From: JANNHP01 sp031404455
Lineage (GTDB): Bacteria > Planctomycetota > JAJSAM01 > JAJVHW01
Length of the DNA: 42,227 bases
NCBI GenBank assembly: GCA_031404455.1
Contig: JANNHP010000348.1
Span: forward strand, 1-42,227
Reading direction: 5' to 3'
Translations under genes and position numbers: made by a program
In this document: one piece after another, positions 30,890 through 39,131 of the stretch
Layout: each line of letters starts with the position of its first letter
How positions within the stretch are numbered: position 1 is the stretch's first letter
The notes under the pieces: model-generated
What the model was told of the DNA's origin: nothing
The model's input: only the letters and a program-made list of their open reading frames with translations
The model's database searches: none

Positions 30890-31939
30890 ATGTCGCCCCT
30901 CACCGTCGTCCAGCGCCCGCCCGTCCGTCTGCCGCCCGAGACGATCACCGCGTTCGATTCCTACCTGCGCGAGCGGTTCCCCAAGGCGACGCGAACCCGC
31001 CTTCTCGACGAGATCGCGGCGATGTCGGACGCGTTCACGGCCGAGCGCGAGGAACTGCCCGGCTCGTACCTGAACCAGCCGCCGCGGCGCAGCGCCTATC
31101 TCGCGTACTTCCACCCCCAGCAGGTGCTCCGCGGTCTCGCCGCGATCGAGGAGGTCAAGGCGCGCGCCGAGCGCCGCGGGCTCTGGCCGCCGGGGCGTCC
31201 GCGCGTCGCCGACCTCGGCGCGGGCCTCGGCGCCATGTCGCAGGCGCTGCTGCTCGCGGGCACGCGGCCCGCGGAGATCACTCTCGTCGATCACCAGAAG
31301 TCGGCGCTGACGGACGCGCGCGACCTCACGCTGCGCGTCGCCGGAGCCGAACCCCCGCGCGTGCGCACTGCGAACGAGCGGCTCGGCGCGTGGCTCGCAA
31401 AGGCGCAGCACGAGGGCTGGCGGTACGACGTCGTGCTGATGGGCGGACTCCTGAACGAGATCCGCGGCGAGTGGGCGCCGCTCCTCGAACGCGTGCTCTC
31501 GATCCTCGACCCCGCGGCGCCGGGCGGCGGCGTGCTGATCATCGTCGAACCTGCGATCCCGCCGATCGCGCGGCGGCTGATGGAACTGCGCGAGACGGCG
31601 CTCGCCACGACGACGACGATCGCGCCCTGCACGCACGGCGCCGCGTGCCCGCTCGTCGCGCTGCGCCGGGACTGGTGCTTCACGGTCCGCGCGGCCGAGA
31701 TCCCGTTGCGCGTCGCGTCGTTCGCGCGGGAGCTCGGCCATCAGACCGACCAGACCCGCTACGCGCTCTGGGCGTGCGCCGCGAGACCGGAGGCCGCGCC
31801 GTTCGAGGTGGACCCGAGCCGTCACGCACGCGCGGTCAGCGACCGCATGGACGGCGAGCACGTGCTCTGCGTGGAGGGACGCCGCGAACGCGTGAACCAC
31901 CCTGGACCGCTGATCCGCGGCGACCTCGTCGTCTCGTAG
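30890..31939 (+). CDS. Rsm22-like small-subunit ribosomal methyltransferase
   Basis: This 349-residue protein has a helical N-terminal region (ERFPKATRTRLLDEIAAMSDAF, then RSAYLAYFHPQQVLRGLAAIEE) and a Rossmann methyltransferase core with the SAM loop VADLGAGLGAMSQALL, an acidic strand end ITLVDHQKSA and a following VVLMGGLLNEI. A Cys cluster follows: APCTHGAACPL and RDWCF, matching the cysteine motif of Rsm22 proteins, which assist assembly of the mitochondrial small ribosomal subunit and carry an iron-sulfur cluster in the mitochondrial form. The bacterial version is a probable SAM-dependent rRNA methyltransferase. I chose ATG 30890 since TACCCT lies 8 nt before it and upstream residues are shadow. 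It is separately transcribed from the aminopeptidase gene. Confidence 0.8.
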   Translation: MSPLTVVQRPPVRLPPETITAFDSYLRERFPKATRTRLLDEIAAMSDAFTAEREELPGSYLNQPPRRSAYLAYFHPQQVLRGLAAIEEVKARAERRGLWPPGRPRVADLGAGLGAMSQALLLAGTRPAEITLVDHQKSALTDARDLTLRVAGAEPPRVRTANERLGAWLAKAQHEGWRYDVVLMGGLLNEIRGEWAPLLERVLSILDPAAPGGGVLIIVEPAIPPIARRLMELRETALATTTTIAPCTHGAACPLVALRRDWCFTVRAAEIPLRVASFARELGHQTDQTRYALWACAARPEAAPFEVDPSRHARAVSDRMDGEHVLCVEGRRERVNHPGPLIRGDLVVS

Positions 31940-31982
31940 AGCGCGGACCGGGAGTGCTGTGCCGTCTCTCCCAGGTCCGGGC

Positions 31983-31994
31983 TACCCTCTCGCC
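31983..31994 (+). promoter_or_regulatory. putative leaderless promoter (-10 TACCCT)
   Basis: TACCCT at 31983-31988 with a 6-nt spacer to ATG 31995 puts predicted +1 exactly at the A of ATG. No Shine-Dalgarno is seen. This is the cleanest example of the arrangement. Confidence 0.55.
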
Positions 31995-33356
31995 ATGAAG
32001 CAACCCGGAGCCGTGATCCTCGACGCAGCCCGCGCGACGGCGCGCGCGCGCGATCTCTGCGCCTTCATCGACGCGAGCCCGATGCCGTACCAGGCCGTGG
32101 CCGAGTGCGCGCGGCGCCTCGTCGCCGCGGGCTACGAGGAACTCCTCGAGTGCGCGCAGTGGAAGCTCGAAGCGGGACGCGGGTACTACGTCACTCGGAA
32201 CTCGTCGACGATCCTCGCGTTCCGGCTCGCGGCGAAGGCGCCGTCGGCGACCGGCGTCGCGCTCGTCGGCGCGCACGTCGATTCGCCGAACCTCCGGGTG
32301 AAGCCGCGCGCCGAGGCGGGCTGCGAGGGATACCGCACGCTCGCGGTCGAGGTGTACGGCGGGCCGATCCTCGCAACGTGGACCGACCGCGATCTCGGAC
32401 TCGCGGGCCGTGTCGTTCTCTCGGACAAGGGCGCCGGGCCCCGCGGCGGCGTGCGCCAGGCGATGGTCGAGATCCGGCGTCCGATCGCGCGCGTCTCGAA
32501 CCTCGCGATCCACCTGAACCGAAACGTCAACGAAGACGGACTGAAGCTCGACAAGCAGCGCCACCTGCCGCCGATGCTCGGACTCGACGACAACGCCTCG
32601 GGCGAGGAGTGGTCGCTGCGCAGGCTGCTCGCGGCCGAGATCGGCGCGAAGCAGGACGAGATCCTCGGGTACGACCTCGGCCTCTTCGACGTGACGCCCT
32701 CGACGCTCGGCGGACTCGCGGGCGAGTTCGTCTTCGCGTCGCGCCTCGACAACCTCGGGAGTTCGCACGCGGCGCTCGCCGCGCTCATCGACGCGACGGC
32801 GCGCGGCGGCGCGCAGGAGTCGTCGTGGCTCATCGCGCTCTACGACCACGAGGAGTGCGGCAGTCAGAGTCTCCAGGGCGCCCAGGGCACGTTCGTCCGC
32901 GACGTCCTCTCGCGCATCGCCTCCACGCATCCCGCGGCGGGACGCAACGCGCAGGAGGAGATCGGCCGCACGCTCGCGCGCTCGCTGCTCGTCAGCGCGG
33001 ACATGGCGCACGCCGTCCACCCGAACTACTCCGAGTACCACGAGCCCGCGCACAAGCCGCGTCTCAACCGCGGTCCCGCGGTGAAGCACAACGAGAACCA
33101 GCGCTATGCGACCGACGGCGAGTCGTCGGCGCTGTTCACGAACCTCTGCCGCGCGGCGGGCTTCGAACCGCAGCACTTCGTCAGCCGGACGGATCTGCCG
33201 TGCGGCACGACGATCGGCCCGATCGCCGCGGCGGGCGTGGGACTGAAGACGGTGGACGTCGGGAACCCCATGCTCTCGATGCACTCCATCCGCGAGTGCT
33301 GCGGCACGTACGACCAGGACCTGATGGTCGAGGCGTTCCTGCGGTTGTTCCGGTGA
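31995..33356 (+). CDS. M18 family aspartyl-type aminopeptidase
   Basis: This 453-residue cytoplasmic metallo-exopeptidase would release N-terminal acidic residues from peptides. Two-metal ligands are visible: H in VGAHVDSPNL, D in ASRLDNLGSSH, the EE pair in LYDHEECGSQS (general base and ligand), D in SADMAHAVHPNY, and H in SMHSIRECC. Length and the final motif agree with the DNPEP/ApeB family (M18). I chose ATG 31995 from the promoter position and because the upstream extension (from 31959) has no conserved features. The gene is single, with its own leaderless-type promoter. It lies upstream of the REP-like palindrome. Confidence 0.93.
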   Translation: MKQPGAVILDAARATARARDLCAFIDASPMPYQAVAECARRLVAAGYEELLECAQWKLEAGRGYYVTRNSSTILAFRLAAKAPSATGVALVGAHVDSPNLRVKPRAEAGCEGYRTLAVEVYGGPILATWTDRDLGLAGRVVLSDKGAGPRGGVRQAMVEIRRPIARVSNLAIHLNRNVNEDGLKLDKQRHLPPMLGLDDNASGEEWSLRRLLAAEIGAKQDEILGYDLGLFDVTPSTLGGLAGEFVFASRLDNLGSSHAALAALIDATARGGAQESSWLIALYDHEECGSQSLQGAQGTFVRDVLSRIASTHPAAGRNAQEEIGRTLARSLLVSADMAHAVHPNYSEYHEPAHKPRLNRGPAVKHNENQRYATDGESSALFTNLCRAAGFEPQHFVSRTDLPCGTTIGPIAAAGVGLKTVDVGNPMLSMHSIRECCGTYDQDLMVEAFLRLFR

Positions 33357-33457
33357 GGCGGAGAAGAGCGGGCGAGCTGGCCGCACCACGCACCATCTCT
33401 CGCTAGGGGCAATGGCGCCGGGCCGTACGAGTCCGTCCTGTGAATGGACTCGCGGCG

Positions 33458-33544
33458 ACCCCCGTGTCCGCCCCCGGTTGAATTCGGAACGGCGCCCGCA
33501 CGTGTTGCGACGTCGGGCGGACACGGGGGTCCGCCCCTACCGAG
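33458..33544. repeat. REP-like palindromic element
   Basis: Two arms match exactly: ACCCCCGTGTCCGCCC (33458-33473) and GGGCGGACACGGGGGT (33515-33530), a 16-bp inverted repeat around 41 nt. The 17 nt from 33528 (GGTCCGCCCCTACCGAG) recur in reverse complement at the window end (42211-42227). It looks like a dispersed GTAGGGGCGGAC-type repeat common in environmental bacteria. It lies between the aminopeptidase and the next gene and could also act in termination. Confidence 0.75.
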
Positions 33545-33619
33545 GACAGGGCCGCGACCCGTCGGCGACAGACCCGCGCGGTTCAGTCCCGCCCCCTCCC
33601 GTTCCGATCCGGAGACGGG

Positions 33620-35110
33620 ATGCCCTCTCGCCACGCCGCCACCGCCGTCGCCTCGCTCGCGCTCGCCGCTGCCGCGCTGACGGCGACGGCGGACGTCGTC
33701 GTGCTGCGCGGCGGGCGGCGCGTCGTCGGTGTCGTCGAGGAATCGGACGACGTCGTGCGCGTCTCGATCGACGGCGGGAAGCTCGCGTTCGCGCGGAAGG
33801 ACGTTGTCCGGATCGAGCGGGTCCTTGGCTCGGGAAAGCCGGTGCGCGACCGGATCGCCGAACTGCGCGAGGGCGACGTCGCCGCGGCGCTCGCGATCGC
33901 CGCCGACGCGTCGAAGGCCGGTTTCGCGGACGAGGCGCGCCGCGCGCTCGACTTCGCATCGAGGTGGGCGCCCGACGACCCTCTCGTGCGCGCCGCGTTG
34001 CGACGGTGGCAGTCGCTCGTCCGCGTGCTCCCCGACGACGAAGCCGCCGAGGCCGGTCTCACGGCGGCGTTCGGTTCGGGCGCGAACCTCCGCCGCACGC
34101 CGCACTTCGTCATCGCCTACGACACGACCGACGACGCCGTCCGCGGGCGCGCCGAACTGCTCGAGGCCGCGTACCGCAAGGTCCACGCGCTCGCCGAGTC
34201 GCTCGGTCTCGAACCCGCGCCGATCGAGGCGAAGCTCGAGATCCTCGTCTTCGCCGATCACGCAGGGTGGGTCGCGTCGCTCGCGGGAATCACCGTCGCG
34301 ACGGAGAACGTCACGGGCGCCTTCGTGCCGACGACGCGGCGCGTGCACCTCTTCGACACGAACTCGGCGCCGGAGGTCGTCGCGGCGGGCAGGGACGTGG
34401 CCAGGGCGAAGGCCGAACTCGACGCGCACGAGGCCCGCCTCGAACCGCGCCGCGACGCGATCCTCGAACTCCGGAATCGTCTCGCGAAGGCGATCGACGC
34501 GAAGCAGAAGGACGCCGCCCGGGGAATCGAATCGCAGATCGAGGATGCCGAGGCGCGTCTCGTCGAACTCGAGATCGCCATCGCGGAGTTCCGGGGACAG
34601 GTGGACGCCGCGGGCCGCGCCGTCGCCGAGGCGATCGGACGCGAGAACATCGCATCGACGACGCACGAGGCCTGCCACCAGATCGCGTTCGCGACGGGCA
34701 TCTGCCGCGAGGGCCAGCCCGCGTGGCTGCTGGAGGGCCTCGCGATGCTGTTCGAGGTGACGAACCGGACGTCGTTCGTGCCGGAGGCCGTGAACGAACC
34801 GCGCTTGGCCGAACTGCGGGCCGCGTGGTCGAAGGGGCGGACGACGCGTCTCGCCGACGTCGTCTCCGACTCCGTGTTCACCGCGCCGGACGCGAACCTC
34901 TCCGCGGCCTACGCCGAGTCGTGGTCCGCCGCGTACTTCCTCGCGCGCAAGCACCCCGACGGCTTCGCGCGCCTCGTCCGCGAGGGCCGCTCCGCGCCGA
35001 TCGACGCCGAGTCGACCGCGGCGCGACTCGAGGACTTCCGCCGGGTGTTCGGCGCGGATCTCGACGCGCTCGACGCCGCGTGGAAGGACGACGTCCGGCT
35101 TCTTCGCTGA
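33620..35110 (+). CDS. secreted DUF1570-like HExxH protein
   Basis: This 496-residue protein starts with a signal peptide (ATAVASLALAAAALTATA, cleavage near residue 25), then a small domain with VVVLRGGRRVVGVVEESDD, LAFARKDVVRI, which is frequent at the N-terminus of planctomycete secreted proteins. A later part holds H349-E350-x-x-H353 (THEACHQ) and E372 in WLLEGLAML, a gluzincin zinc-protease pattern as in DUF1570. A coiled-coil insertion (about 250-345) between the first region and the HExxH is unusual. The start ATG has GGAG nearby. It probably acts in the periplasm or outside; the substrate is unknown. It may be an active protease or a degenerate relative. Confidence 0.72.
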   Translation: MPSRHAATAVASLALAAAALTATADVVVLRGGRRVVGVVEESDDVVRVSIDGGKLAFARKDVVRIERVLGSGKPVRDRIAELREGDVAAALAIAADASKAGFADEARRALDFASRWAPDDPLVRAALRRWQSLVRVLPDDEAAEAGLTAAFGSGANLRRTPHFVIAYDTTDDAVRGRAELLEAAYRKVHALAESLGLEPAPIEAKLEILVFADHAGWVASLAGITVATENVTGAFVPTTRRVHLFDTNSAPEVVAAGRDVARAKAELDAHEARLEPRRDAILELRNRLAKAIDAKQKDAARGIESQIEDAEARLVELEIAIAEFRGQVDAAGRAVAEAIGRENIASTTHEACHQIAFATGICREGQPAWLLEGLAMLFEVTNRTSFVPEAVNEPRLAELRAAWSKGRTTRLADVVSDSVFTAPDANLSAAYAESWSAAYFLARKHPDGFARLVREGRSAPIDAESTAARLEDFRRVFGADLDALDAAWKDDVRLLR

Positions 35111-35220
35111 TTCGGCGACTCTCGTCACAGGGGCCGGGCGACTGCGCGCTGTAGAGCGATGCCAGCCGATTGCGGGCCGCTGCGAAGTCACCCTCGCACG
35201 ACCGGCAGCGCGGAGGGCGC

Positions 35221-36339
35221 ATGCTCGAGTTCATCGACGGGAACACGGCCGTGCTCCGCGCCGCGATCGACGCGGGGTGCGACTTCTTCGCGGGCTACCC
35301 GATCACGCCCGCGACGTCGATCCTCCTCGAAGCGGTGCGCGAACTCCCGCCGCGCGGCGGCGTCGTCGTGCAGGGCGAGGACGAGATCGCGTCGATCGGC
35401 ATGTCCATCGCCGCGTCGATGGCGGGGCGCCGCGCGATGACCGCGACGAGCGGCCCGGGCATGTCGCTGATGTCCGAGTCGATCGGCCTCGCCGTGATGG
35501 GGGAGGTGCCGCTCGTCATCGTGGACGTGCAGCGCATGGGACCCGCGACGGGCGGTGCCACGACGAGCGCCGACGGCGACGTGCAGTTCGCGCGGTGGTG
35601 CGCGCCCGGCGGCTACCCGATCCCGGTCCTCGCGCCGACGGACGTGCGGACGGCGTACGTCGTCGCGCGGCACGCGTTCAACCTCGCCGAACGCCTGCGG
35701 ACGCCGGTGATCCTCCTCTCGTCCAAGGAAGTCGCGATGACGCGGCAGACGGTGGACTTCGACGCCGAGCGCGCGCGCCTGCCCGTCGCGACGCGCCGGC
35801 TCTTCGACGGCGCGGGCGCGTACGTGCCGTACCGCGTCGGGCGGCCCGAGGACGTGCCGGCGTTCAGCGCGGTCGGCGGCGCGCACGCGGTCCGGTTCAC
35901 GACGTCGATCCACGACGAGCGCGGCGAGATCACGAACGACCCCGTGAAGATCGCCGCGAAGCTGACGCACCTCGAGCGCAAGATCACCGAGGACACCGAC
36001 GGCGTCGTCCTCGCCGACGAAGACCTTCAACCCGGCGCCGCGACGCTCGTCGTCGCGTACGGCGTCGCCGCCGCGGCGGCCCGCGAGGCCGTGGACGAGG
36101 TCCGCGCGGGCGGCGGCCGCGCGAGTCTCCTCACGCTCTACACGCTCGGGCCGTTCCCGGACCGCCGCCTCCGCGACGCGGCGCGCGGCCACGCGCGGAT
36201 CGTCGTCCCCGAGCACAACTTCGGGCAGGTGGCCCGCGAGGTCGAACGCGTCGTGCGCGACGGCGTCGTCGTGCCCGTGCAGCGGATCGACGGCGGGATG
36301 ATCGCGCCGTCAGCCATAGCGCAGGCGGTGCGCGCGTGA
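35221..36339 (+). CDS. 2-oxoacid:acceptor oxidoreductase, alpha subunit (KorA/PorA-like)
   Basis: This 372-residue subunit oxidises 2-oxoacids to acyl-CoA with the beta subunit and passes electrons to ferredoxin or a similar carrier. The pyrimidine-binding domain has FFAGYPITPAT, GEDEIASIGMSIAASM and TATSGPGMSLM; the domain II region is around YRVGRPEDVPAF, and the C-terminus has a transketolase-C-like LVVAYGVAA and PEHNFGQVAREV. The gamma domain is absent here and is fused to beta instead. The start ATG 35221 has GGAGGG 3-4 nt upstream. It overlaps the beta gene by 4 nt (GTGA). The lack of adjacent ferredoxin-type delta subunit genes suggests an external electron carrier. 2-Oxoglutarate, pyruvate or branched-chain oxoacid could be the substrate. 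Confidence 0.87.
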   Translation: MLEFIDGNTAVLRAAIDAGCDFFAGYPITPATSILLEAVRELPPRGGVVVQGEDEIASIGMSIAASMAGRRAMTATSGPGMSLMSESIGLAVMGEVPLVIVDVQRMGPATGGATTSADGDVQFARWCAPGGYPIPVLAPTDVRTAYVVARHAFNLAERLRTPVILLSSKEVAMTRQTVDFDAERARLPVATRRLFDGAGAYVPYRVGRPEDVPAFSAVGGAHAVRFTTSIHDERGEITNDPVKIAAKLTHLERKITEDTDGVVLADEDLQPGAATLVVAYGVAAAAAREAVDEVRAGGGRASLLTLYTLGPFPDRRLRDAARGHARIVVPEHNFGQVAREVERVVRDGVVVPVQRIDGGMIAPSAIAQAVRA

Positions 36340-37634
36340 GTCACGCCGAGGACTTCGCCGACGACCGCGTCCCGCACCCGTTCTGTCCGGGCTGTTCGCA
36401 CGGCACGGTCGTGGATGCCCTCGGCGAGGCGATGGCGCGGTCCGCGCCCGATCCGCAGCGCACCGTGCTCGTCTCCGACATCGGCTGCGTCGGCCTCCTC
36501 GACCGTCACTTCAAGGTGCACACGTTCCACGGTCTCCACGGGCGGAGCGTCACGTACGGGACGGGCCTCGCGCTCGCGCGGCCGGACCTCAGGGTCGTCG
36601 TGGCGCTCGGCGACGGCTCGCTCGGGATCGGCGGCCACCATTTGATCTCGGCGGCGCGGCGCGGGCTTCCGCTCACGGTCGTCGTCTTCAACAACTTCAC
36701 CTACGGCATGACCGGCGGGCAGTCGTCGGCGACGACGCCCGAGGGATACGTCACCTCGACGTCGCCCGATGGCAGCACCGACCGTCCGCTCGACCCGTGC
36801 GCGCTCGTCGCCGCGTGCGGCGCCACGTTCGTCGCGCGGGTCCCGGCGTTCGACGAGTCGCTCACGGACGTGCTGGCCCGCGCGATCGCGCACCCCGGGT
36901 TCGCGCTCGTGGACGTGTGGGAGATCTGCACGGCGCACTTCATGCCGTCGAACGACTTCAAGCGGAGTTCGCTCCTGCAGATGGCGAGGGACACGCACAG
37001 CGAGTTCGGCGTGCTGCGCGACGATCCGCCGCCGCCGCGTGCTGCGCACGTCCCGCTCCCCGCGCCGCCGCGCGTCGACCTCACGCCCGCGTTCGCGTCG
37101 GCGCTCGAACGGCCCGTCCGCATCGTCGTCGCGGGTGCCGCGGGCCAGCGCATCCGCACGGCGGCGCTGACGTTCGCGCGCGCCGCCGTCCGCGCGGGAC
37201 TCCACGCCACGCAGAAGGACGACTACCCGATCACGGTGCGCACCGGGCACAGCGTCGCGGAGGTGATCGTGTCGCCGCGCGCGATCCGCTTCACCGGGAT
37301 CGAGGCGCCGGACGTCGCGATCCTCATCGCTCCGGAGGGAGTGAAGCGCGCACGGTCGCTCCTCTCGGCGATGGACGGGACGGGCGTCGTCCTCGCGGAC
37401 GAGGGCCTCGAACTGCCCGAGCTCCGGGCGCCGGTGTTGCGTCTCCCGTGTCGCGAGGCGGCGCGTGAGATCGGCGCCGAGAACGTCGCGCTCTGGGCGC
37501 TCGCCCGCGCCGCGGCTCGCGTCGGCGCGCCGTCCGCGGCGGCGATCGAGGACGTCGTCCATCGGCACACGCCGGAGGCGTACCGCGCGAAGGCGCTCCG
37601 CGCGGTCCGTCTCGGGTTTGCGGTGGGGGAGTAG
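36336..37634 (+). CDS. 2-oxoacid:acceptor oxidoreductase, beta-gamma fusion
   Basis: This 432-residue protein combines the TPP-binding beta subunit (about 1-255) and a gamma domain (about 265-415). Beta has the cysteines FCPGCSHGT, SDIGC and WEICTAH for a 4Fe-4S cluster, and the TPP motif GDGSLGIGGHHL ... FNN. Gamma has the glycine-rich IVVAGAAGQRIRTAALTFARAA and VAEVIVSPRAIRFTG. In most enzymes gamma is fused to alpha or separate, so a beta-gamma fusion is noteworthy. In gamma the GGQG motif reads GAAGQR. The start is GTG 36336, coupled to the alpha gene. It likely pairs with alpha to form the full enzyme. Confidence 0.85.
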   Translation: MSHAEDFADDRVPHPFCPGCSHGTVVDALGEAMARSAPDPQRTVLVSDIGCVGLLDRHFKVHTFHGLHGRSVTYGTGLALARPDLRVVVALGDGSLGIGGHHLISAARRGLPLTVVVFNNFTYGMTGGQSSATTPEGYVTSTSPDGSTDRPLDPCALVAACGATFVARVPAFDESLTDVLARAIAHPGFALVDVWEICTAHFMPSNDFKRSSLLQMARDTHSEFGVLRDDPPPPRAAHVPLPAPPRVDLTPAFASALERPVRIVVAGAAGQRIRTAALTFARAAVRAGLHATQKDDYPITVRTGHSVAEVIVSPRAIRFTGIEAPDVAILIAPEGVKRARSLLSAMDGTGVVLADEGLELPELRAPVLRLPCREAAREIGAENVALWALARAAARVGAPSAAAIEDVVHRHTPEAYRAKALRAVRLGFAVGE

Positions 37635-37726
37635 CCGACGTCCGGTTCCATCAGGAACGAGTCGCCGGCTTCGTGGGTGCAACCTCGGTCGTGTGCCCGA
37701 CGACGCGCTGCTGGCACGGCGTGTCG

Positions 37727-38311
37727 CTACGACGAACCGTAGTTCCTCAGCAGAGTGTCCCGAAACGCAGGCTGCATGTGCTCGAAGTTGTAGATCGTCG
37801 GATGTGCGACGGCCTCGGAGACGGTGACTGCTCCGACTCCGGCGAGGGACGTTCTGAGAGTCGCCCCGCCGTCGGCGGAACGAGACGCGAGCAGGATGAA
37901 CTCCTCGCACTGCTCGAAGTACCCGGCCCACGTCCCGCGATCCGACGCCATCGTCATGACGGAGAATGGGATCCTCCAATCGTCGACTCCGGACCGCCCC
38001 AACACCGCGGCGCGGTAGGCCTCCGGGCTGGTGGAGCGATCGATCCAGATCGACCGCGGCTCACGTGCATCGTGCTCCGATCCGAGGTCCGTGATGCAGA
38101 TGCACTCCGAGCCCTCGGCCATCAGCATCGCTTGCGCCGCAGCGAGGAACGTGGGCTCGAACACCCAGTCACCGTCGAACACGAGGAACTCTCCCCATCC
38201 GGGGCGGAACACCTGCTCCGGGAGTCGTCGCGCCGGGATCACGCACGACTTCGCGGTCAGGAACGCGTTCCGGCGCACGTCCATGTCGCCGCGGTCACCC
38301 GTCACCGTCAA
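37727..38311 (-). CDS. hypothetical protein, TTG start, less GC-rich
   Basis: This 194-residue soluble protein matches no family that I recognise. It is rich in aromatic and acidic residues (RPGWGEFLVFDGDWVFEPTFL, then RGTWAGYFEQCEEFILLASR) and has no signal or TM segment. This pattern resembles small immunity-type or accessory proteins, but this is not evidence of function. The start is TTG 38311 with a strong GGGAGG 6 nt upstream; an ATG is at 38284 without a good site. The DNA here is visibly less GC-rich than its neighbours, with A/T in codon third positions, which suggests recent acquisition. It converges on the oxidoreductase operon. Confidence 0.6.
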   Translation of the reverse strand: MTVTGDRGDMDVRRNAFLTAKSCVIPARRLPEQVFRPGWGEFLVFDGDWVFEPTFLAAAQAMLMAEGSECICITDLGSEHDAREPRSIWIDRSTSPEAYRAAVLGRSGVDDWRIPFSVMTMASDRGTWAGYFEQCEEFILLASRSADGGATLRTSLAGVGAVTVSEAVAHPTIYNFEHMQPAFRDTLLRNYGSS

Positions 38312-38349
38312 TCCGAACCTCCCGTCGCGGTTCGGATTCTAGTCGCGAC

Positions 38350-38370
38350 ATTCCGTTCCTGGAACGGGAT
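38350..38370 (-). terminator. hairpin after the nuclease-like gene
   Basis: An inverted repeat ATTCCGTTCC-T-GGAACGGGAT (9 of 10 pairs) lies just after the stop of the PD-(D/E)XK-like gene and before the orphan gene. It probably terminates the nuclease-like transcript. Confidence 0.45.
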
Positions 38371-38375
38371 GCCGC

Positions 38376-39035
38376 CTACGCCGCGGACTGCGCCGGTTGC
38401 GGCGCCTCGGCCGCCTTCCACGCGGCGCCCGCGAACACGCGCGCCAATACGTCGTCGCGGAGTGCCCAGTGCGCGTCCCACGGTGCCTGGAAGAGGTGGG
38501 ACGGAAAGCTCGGCAGCGCGAGGGGGTGCTCCACCACCGTCACCGCGACTGCGCCCTGGATCTCGGAGAGGATCAGCACCGCCGTGACCGGCGGGTCGTC
38601 CCGGCGGTGACGGCTCGGCGGCACGCCGTCCATGCCGAGGTGCTCGGGGAACGACGGGTCGCCCACGAGCGCTCCCATCGTGACGGCCGGATCGGAGACG
38701 TCCGCGTCGTCGTCCTCGCCGGAGAGCAGCACCGCGGCGCAGAGATGATCGCGCCGGAACTCGCGCATCTGACGCTGCGCGAGGTGGATCTTCGCGGCGA
38801 TGCGCGCGTGGAGTCCGCGGCGCGGCCCCTCGGGCGACGACTCCGCGCGTCCGAACTCCTTCACCTCGAGCATCAGCTTCCAGCCGCCGAGACGGAGCCG
38901 GAAGTCCGGGCGCCGGCGGCGTCCCTCGAACGCGGGCTCGTACTGCCAGTCGGACCCGCGGAGCCATCCCCGCGTTCCGAAGTACCGGGCGAGCAGGCGC
39001 TCGGCCTGCGTTCTCGGCTCGTGGATGCGCTCCAT
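38376..39035 (-). CDS. PD-(D/E)XK nuclease-like protein
   Basis: This 219-residue protein has an N-terminal region resembling a restriction-endonuclease fold: RRRPDFRLRLGGWKLMLEVKEFG, with Asp (PD) followed after about 12 residues by E-x-K (EVK), the catalytic core of PD-(D/E)XK enzymes. An ERLLARYFGTRGW helix precedes it. The remainder (about 110-219) has a predicted mixed alpha/beta region with no clear domain. I chose ATG 39035 rather than the TTG at 39080, because a TAGTCT -10-like element (39076-39071) covers the TTG. It is a single gene, with no methyltransferase partner, so restriction is unlikely. A DNA repair or phage-derived enzyme is more plausible, but not shown. Confidence 0.62.
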   Translation of the reverse strand: MERIHEPRTQAERLLARYFGTRGWLRGSDWQYEPAFEGRRRRPDFRLRLGGWKLMLEVKEFGRAESSPEGPRRGLHARIAAKIHLAQRQMREFRRDHLCAAVLLSGEDDDADVSDPAVTMGALVGDPSFPEHLGMDGVPPSRHRRDDPPVTAVLILSEIQGAVAVTVVEHPLALPSFPSHLFQAPWDAHWALRDDVLARVFAGAAWKAAEAPQPAQSAA

Positions 39036-39131
39036 GCTTTCGGCGCGGTCGCGAGAGAGGGGGTGCGACAAGACTAGCAACCCGTGTCAAGGGGGTGTTC
39101 GGGGAAGGAGCGCTGTTCGCGAAGTTCCGGG

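Noticed and set aside
38376..39035. Restriction-modification system
   Set aside because: The PD-(D/E)XK-like gene has no methyltransferase or specificity gene nearby.
39066..39100. TTGACA upstream of the nuclease-like gene as a -35 element
   Set aside because: Only 8 nt separate it from the TAGTCT hexamer, too short for a normal 16-18 nt spacer.
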